DNA of 64,000 nucleotides, taken from assembly GCA_950295325.1 (NCBI GenBank), contig OX485809.1, positions 15,874,001 to 15,938,000 of the forward strand, read 5' to 3'. The notes beneath the pieces are model-generated. The model saw only the letters and a list, made by a program, of their open reading frames with translations. It was not told where the DNA came from and searched no databases. This document shows, in pieces, positions 57,946-64,000 of this stretch. The stretch comes from Polytrichum commune (taxonomy: Eukaryota > Streptophyta > Polytrichopsida > Polytrichales > Polytrichaceae). How positions within the stretch are numbered: the first letter of the stretch is position 1; each line of letters opens with the position of its first letter. The position numbers were made by a program, and so were the translations under genes.

Positions 57946-58356
57946 CACGGGTAGATCACTCCATTGTCAAGTTGAACACCACGTGCAACCAAAAAAAATC
58001 TTCTTTTGGTAAGTTGCACCACCAAAATGGGTCAAAATTTTATCAAAATTTTATCATGAGTAGATATACACAGTACCTATGACATAGTCAAAAGTGGTAA
58101 CTAAATTTGATGATTTGTTTTTTTCATAAAACATACCATTTCTAACTAGAATGACACAAAATTGAACTAAAACAATTACTAAAAAAAATTAAAGATGACT
58201 ACAAATTTCAAAAAAGTATACAAAAGATACTATCAATGGTTATGTATATGTAGAAAAAATATCATAAACTTTAAAATTATATATGGCATGTAATATAGGG
58301 GTAGCAAACTTTGTCCGCACGTGGTGTCAACTTGACAATGAAGTGACCTCCCCGTG
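57946..58356. mobile_element. hAT-like non-autonomous element, 411 bp
   Basis: The inverted arms are about 45 bp (CACGGGTAGATCACT at the left, AGTGACCTCCCCGTG at the right) and include TTGTCAAGTTG and CACGTGC. The 8-bp duplication AAGTCTAC (57938-57945 and 58357-58364) is perfect. Same family as the element at 2780. Confidence 0.9.
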
Positions 58357-58364
58357 AAGTCTAC

Positions 58365-59864
58365 GACTGTAAAATAGACTTGCAAGAAAAAAGAAACAAA
58401 TCACTAACAAAAAGATGAATTATCTAGGTCTCATATGCTCGTAGAGGTGGGTGTTGTTCATCTAATCATAATGACTTAAGTTTTCCACATAGAAATATAT
58501 GTCATACTATAGGTTTGTGAAGTATGCATCCCAAGCGCACTACACTAGAGTAAGGTGTGACCATTGTCCAAGATATCTAAACCCTTGCGCATTGTCACAA
58601 ATGATTGTACTATTCTTAGATCCATATTACTTAAACATACTACTTTCTACATGTCCAAAGATACTTGAATGTGTTCTCATCTTATGCAATGGATGAAAGG
58701 ATTTACACAGACAATCAATGGCTCTATTACACTACCAACATATGAGTCCATGACATTTATCTTGCCTCATTGAAAGAAAAAAGAAAAAAGAAAACTCAAA
58801 CCTACCACGATGGTAGATTTACAAGTCTTTTAGTAACGTAGGACATTTTTCCAACGTGCCAAGTCAATCACCCATGATTCAAATGCTTGTTGTGTCACAA
58901 GCGGGGCATGCCAAGGATTATACAACCACTTGAAGTGGGTGTTTTTTATTGTTGCATGGCTAAGTTATTAGAAGTAGAATCATTCGTTGTGTGTTGGTGG
59001 CCCAACAATCTAGAGCCTAACCTTTTTCTTTAAAACCTAATATTTACTACCTAGTGGAACGGGTCAATACAAATGTGTTAATTGTGCTCACTCATTGCAA
59101 TGCGTTCCTAATAACACTCCTCCAATTTCATACCTTGAGATCAAAGCCGATGTGAAGCCCAAGTGATCAATACGATGCATCGAAAACCTTGAAGTGTGTG
59201 CATGATGAGTCCATGTTTGAAGATGTCAAGGTTATCTTCCAAGGACAACTCCGCATTTCCCTAGGCAACCTTGAGCTAAAGATACATTTCCCAAGAGAGA
59301 GAGACAATTTGTTTCTAAAGAAACGACATCACTTCTTTTATGGTAACTTAAAGTAGGGTGGTTCAACTTATAAGTTAGAGATTTGAAACCCTTGCCGTGG
59401 TTGGAAGAAAGTGTCACAAGTTCCTTATTTTCAACATGGACTTTAACATGTCACAAATGGACTTTTTCTACCATTTACGCACAACAAACAAAGGTTGATG
59501 GTTTTGACTTTCATGGTAATATTGTCTTGTCTTTTACAAAGGTCTTGATGGTCTTCAATTCATGCATAACAAACAGTAGTTACGGTTTTATTGCAACCAA
59601 ACCTCCTCTTATATATATAGTGACCAATTATTATGGAAAGTTTGCTTTATTTGTAGGGTCAAAACGAAATTGAAGCAAATTAGGGTGAATAGCATGACTG
59701 TACACATATAGGTCTCCAAATCATTGCAAAAAACTATACTAGATTTCAAAGATAGATTATCCGAGTTCGTGAGTGAACATGACCATACCTTTATAAGGTA
59801 AACTTTAATAAGGCCTCTTCTCAAAAGTCAACGCATTACAAATGAACGAAATTCAGATCCTACC
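58365..59864. other. Intergenic DNA, no gene identified
   Basis: Only short ORFs are present, with no recognisable motif, RNA or element boundary. Confidence 0.35.
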
Positions 59865-59872
59865 TAATGTTA

Positions 59873-60396
59873 TTAAGTAGTGTGCATTCGTTCTTGTAGG
59901 CCCCGAGATTATAACCATGGGATGTTGTAGCTAGTACATATTTGAATATGCGGTACGCTAAATATGATATGTAGTATCATATGGTATTTAATGTCACTAT
60001 GGTAACTTTTTGGATGACGCTTATGAACAAGTGAACAGATATTGTCATGGATGATAGATGAGTTCATCCATTGGCTAAAACCCTGCCTTCTCTTGTCAGC
60101 AATTTGTGATGAAACATTGTCATGGATGATTGAAATTTGGAGGAAAGTTACTTGGTAAGTGACAGTAATTGCAACACTAGAAAATTTATAATCCCCCAAC
60201 TTCTTTACAAGGAATGACAAATAATGTTGGGTTAACATTTACTGTTGGTGATACAATACCGTGGTTTACAATTAATATCGAGCAAGACGATTAGAATTGG
60301 TGACACTAAATATCATAGTGTAGTTGGATCTGCACTAGCTACGGCATCCCATGGTAAAATTCTCATGCCTCACATGAATGAACGCACACTACTTAA
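59873..60396. mobile_element. Long-inverted-repeat element, 524 bp
   Basis: The arms are over 100 bp (TTAAGTAGTGTGC at the left, GCACACTACTTAA at the right, both containing CATGGGATG and GTAGCTAGT). They are flanked by the perfect direct repeat TAATGTTA (59865-59872 and 60397-60404). The 8-bp duplication suggests hAT, while the long arms suggest Mutator. Non-coding. Confidence 0.8.
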
Positions 60397-60673
60397 TAAT
60401 GTTATGCCCTCGTTTGAAAAATCACAAATGTTCGACATAGTATTTCTCTCTTTATAATATCGTCGAAGTGATGATGTAAGGAAGAAAGAAATGAATGTTA
60501 TTTTATGAATGTGAAGATACTCCATTGCCACCCATCTTCATTCTATTTCCATATGGAAACGTAAGAGGGGGATGACATAATGCTTAGTGTTCGATAGGTG
60601 GACCCATGCAGAGAGAGGGGAGTCATATATCTTATATAATCATACATGGGTTTTGCATTTCTCTATATTATGT

Positions 60674-61168
60674 TTATGGAGTATAATGTGAGTGGCTCAC
60701 GTATTTAATGGCAATAGCATATATGTTTTTGATGACCATTTTGGTTTTAGTTTTGAGGATGGCCAAGTCTACAAGGTGGTCAATGAAAGGTTGTTGGATG
60801 GCACCTTTGATGCATGTCGTGATGATCATGGAGGGGAGAGTGTTATGTCCAAGTTGTTGGAGTTGTGGGATTACAATGTTGTATTTAGCTTGTTTACGGG
60901 CCTTTGTGGCCGCTACAACTGTTGAGTATCTATCATTACAATGTGGGAAGTCAATGAATTGGGCAATGAGCGCACCATTCACATAAAATGGTGAATCGAT
61001 ACATAGAAGGCCTGGTCTTAGTCTTACTACGCATTTGCATATGGGAAAGAAGCATGTAAAAGGAAGGAGCCATGATGGGATGTTGTTCTCGGGGGGTCGA
61101 TTAGTACAGGATGCCAACATGTATTGGTGTGAAGTGTTGGGAGTTGGAAGTGTTGTTTCATTACACAC
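60674..61168 (-). CDS. Unidentified 164-codon ORF
   Basis: This is among the longer open frames in the right third of the window. No family motif is recognised and the opposite strand is also partly open, so chance is quite possible. It is listed only because of its length. Confidence 0.15.
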   Translation of the reverse strand: MCNETTLPTPNTSHQYMLASCTNRPPENNIPSWLLPFTCFFPICKCVVRLRPGLLCIDSPFYVNGALIAQFIDFPHCNDRYSTVVAATKARKQAKYNIVIPQLQQLGHNTLPSMIITTCIKGAIQQPFIDHLVDLAILKTKTKMVIKNIYAIAIKYVSHSHYTP

Positions 61169-62747
61169 TGTAGTAGGTGAATTTTTTTCTCAATGCATGC
61201 AATGGAATCTGTGATCATGATGAAAACAAATAGATTTAAGCTTGTGATGAGTTGAAGATTGATCATGTAGGCTTTTTTTTGGAGGGGGGATGGGGGTAGT
61301 TCTCACCATGTGAATGTGACCCTTTGTTGGTGATACATGACATCTCTTATGTGATTGATTTCAAGAAATATTTTCACTTTCTAGCACATATATCCACTGA
61401 CAACATCTATCATCTGTCTATCAAATTCTACGCTTAATGACTTAAACGTATTGTAGTTGAGAATTTTAATTTTAATTGATGCGATCTGACTATTCGTAAG
61501 ATTCTTTCTTCTTTAAGTTTGTTTCGGACACATGTACATTTGTTGAGGAAAACAATTATACTTTGTGTAGAATTCGTAGTATTTTGCAAATTTTGTGATT
61601 TTCCATAACATTTATGGACAATATTCTAGGCCACCTCACATGGGGTACCTACATGTAGTGACATTACTTTATTACTAATGAAATGTTGCAAAGCCACTAA
61701 GTATCATTTGCATAGTGTGTTGATTACATCATCACGTGGCTTTGACCAATGGGATGACTACGTGATCCTTGTAGTGACGTACACCCACCACATTGTCTCG
61801 AGCTAGTCACAATTATGTAATGTCCTCAAGGATTTGTTAGTTCATGAGATGTAGGTTTTGTCTTGTCTTGTCTTGTCTTGAATGGCATAGTCATGCAAAA
61901 GTTCTTAAAAGGGACTAGGTACTTTGTGTGACCACACAAGATATTTCAACTTTGTATTACTGTAGAGGTGTTCTATTTCATCTTCACTTGGGATTTTTAA
62001 GGTCTCATCTAATGTAGGAATAACATGTGGCATGATATGAAAAGGAAATAATTATTTATCGCTGGAATAAAGAGCTCTCTATGGTACTTCTACCTCATGA
62101 TGAGAACTAAATCACATACATGGACAAGAATCATAGGCATACACCAGTTGCATGGTAGGTGTACCTGTGGGTATATATCCACTTGGTCACAGGCTAGTCA
62201 CAATTATGTGGCGTCCTCGTGGATTTGCAAATAAGTCAGGTGGAATTTTAAGTTTGTGCTCTCCCACTTGACATGTTAAGGATTCTCTGTTCTTAAAAGT
62301 GACGACGTCTTTTGTTAGATACCACACAACATAGTGTGATACAGTGAGAAAAACAATCTTGGGTCCACACCAACATGTATATGTATTATTTTTCTTCTTC
62401 TCTCAAAACAATATTATTTTACGGTTCCATGATAGAGGCGATTATCTCTCATTCCTCAAGCTTCAACAAAAATTTGTGTAATAATTGATCCTCATTCTTT
62501 TGCTAAACAAACCTTGTACACTTCCATGTGGACTCTAAAACATCAAAGGTTTCCCATTGAATGATTGTCACTGACTTGACCTGACACATGGAAGTGTGAC
62601 CTCAAAGGGGTGGGTTTTCACGAGGGTCCAAGATGAAGGAAACTTCAAAAACTAGGTGATCCTATTGGTTAAGAACAAAATTTTGGACCCAAGTCCTTTG
62701 TAACGTTAAAGTTTGTGTCCAAACCTGGTGCAAGGTGCAACCAAAAA
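61169..62747. other. Intergenic DNA, no gene identified
   Basis: A TCTTG pentanucleotide repeat lies at about 61860-61882. No other structure is recognised. Confidence 0.35.
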
Positions 62748-63125
62748 AAATGAAGTGGCACTAATGTGGCATCGCTACTTGCCAAATCTCAACAATCCAT
62801 ACTTAGAGAGCGAAAAACTCCTCCTAGTTTGACAAATAAGTCTTCAATTTTGAGTCCAATTTTGAGCATGAAAGCAACAACCTAACAAGGCATGTTATGG
62901 ACCCCAAGTTACTTGAACCCGGAACCTTAATGTAAACCCACCCTTAAGATGTTGGGCCAAGAAAATTGGGATTTAAACACCCTTTTATGAACATCGCTTT
63001 GGGACTCAAAATTAGGTCCAAGTTTGAAGATTGATTTATCAAACTAGGAAGAGTTTTTTTCCTCCTTAAGTGAGGAGTGCTTAGATTTAGCTAGAAAGTG
63101 ATGCCACATTAGCACAGTTTCATAT
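62748..63125. repeat. Inverted repeat, arms about 115 bp
   Basis: 62758-62873 and the complement of 62998-63115 share CTAATGTGGCATC, CTCCTCCTAGTTTGA-like and TTTTGAGTCC blocks. It is probably a decayed foldback or MITE element. No target duplication was found. Confidence 0.55.
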
Positions 63126-63558
63126 TTGCATACCTCAGATGCAGATCCTAGCGTAACCTGCTCAATTCCAAAAGTTTGCTCTCGACCAGTATGATCACTC
63201 AATTGGGGAGTTTCTTTGCTCTTGAATCCCACCCAAAGTTAATGAAAGCCCACTCTACTTGCAACTTGCCTTTTTAACAACAACAACAACAACAACAACA
63301 TTATTGCATATCTAATGGGGCTAGCTACTTAGCATCAATTTTAGAACCTTCATTTATTTCGATTTTGGTGTGGTTGAACTTGAATTTCCGAGAGAGATTA
63401 ATATTGAAAACTCATGTTCGACTTCTTGCAAGCTTTGCCTCCAGAGTGCCCCACTATGAATGGATGAAAATTTGTCATTATGGAAACGTGACATTCCTCT
63501 TGGATGAAAATGTGACCATCGAGTAATGAATAATAGAGGGTACTGATGTACTAATGTT
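63126..63558. other. Intergenic DNA with an AAC repeat
   Basis: An (AAC)n run lies at about 63278-63300. Nothing else is recognised. Confidence 0.35.
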
Positions 63559-64000
63559 GGTGCCCCTTGGGGTCGACACCCGGCAGTAGGTCAGGGGCCG
63601 GGTACCTAGGGCCGGATACGAAGAACGTTCACTAAGGAAGCGGAGGAGACCGAGGATGTGACGACAAGTCCAGAATTTGAGGGAGAATTGTGGCGAATTG
63701 CAGGCAGAACCGACGGATTCGCATCACGCACACAACGCATTCCCTGTCTCCCGAACCGACGGATTCGCAATTAGCACGAAAAAGCGCACAGGAACGTACT
63801 CTTGCTCTCGAGGTTGAAACAAGAAAGTGCAGAGAAAGAGCGGCAGGAGCTCGGAGGGGAAGAAGAGAGCTGGCTAATTTTGGGCCTCCGGGTGGCCATT
63901 GATTGGATGACCCCACTGTTTGGAGTAGCGGCCACGAGCGACCAATGTGACCAACACAAGCTCAGCACCTTTGAAATTGGATTGAAGTAGCTCAAAGTTC
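63559..64000. other. GC-richer block, possibly the start of another LTR element
   Basis: Composition changes abruptly near 63559 (TGTTGGTGCCCC), a TG-start that could be an LTR end. The block is cut by the window edge, so no second copy or target duplication can be tested. Short ORFs here have no recognisable domain. Confidence 0.25.

Overview
The window looks like intergenic DNA from a large, transposon-rich streptophyte genome. The evidence is plant-type LEA_2/NDR1-HIN1-like genes, a CACTA (En/Spm) element with a TNP2 transposase, spliced genes with GT-AG introns, and a Ty3/gypsy retrotransposon. I cannot name the species. Nothing bacterial (operons, Shine-Dalgarno sites, tRNA/rRNA genes, CRISPR) was seen.

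Layout. A large tandem duplication organises the first 53 kb. Unit A (1 to about 41.45 kb) and unit B (41.45 to about 53.0 kb) each begin with a nearly identical LEA_2/NHL gene (900-1658 and 43028-43780). Both continue with the same ordered but more diverged blocks (6.8-7.8 / 44.5-45.6; 14.1-14.97 / 45.8-46.95; 37.6-40.6 / 46.95-53.0 kb). Unit A is longer mainly because a 22.6 kb CACTA element (14970-37606, TAA target duplication) sits at a site that is empty in unit B, and because an LTR-like element (8107-14070) lies between two other blocks.

The CACTA element carries two divergent genes: a spliced TNPA-like accessory gene on the minus strand (16596-21855) and a four-exon TNP2 transposase on the plus strand (32019-36172). 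Each has exactly one in-frame stop. Between their 5' ends sits a 9.8 kb Ty3/gypsy retrotransposon (22109-31909). Its 1365-codon first ORF encodes Gag, an aspartic protease and a complete-looking C5-cytosine DNA methyltransferase (DNMT). That ORF ends in UAG-CAA-UCA, a classic leaky-stop context. Reverse transcriptase, RNase H and integrase follow in the same frame, and the integrase is fused to a C-terminal PHD finger. Pol has five nonsense codons while Gag-PR-DNMT has none, and the LTR copies differ at only about two bases. The terminal repeats are also arranged abnormally (B-internal-A-B-A). This DNMT/PHD retrotransposon is the most remarkable content of the window.

Smaller elements are resolved by target duplications and, for several, by paralogous empty sites. 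They are a hAT-like family with CNCGGG-type ends and 8-bp duplications (2780, 8453, 8994, 18238, 57946), two related TA-flanked MITEs (46317, 50289), a 0.9 kb TA-flanked element (47215), a Mutator-like element with a 9-bp duplication in both units (37684 / 47028), and a long-inverted-repeat element at 59873. From 53 to 64 kb I see mostly AT-rich repeats and no convincing gene.
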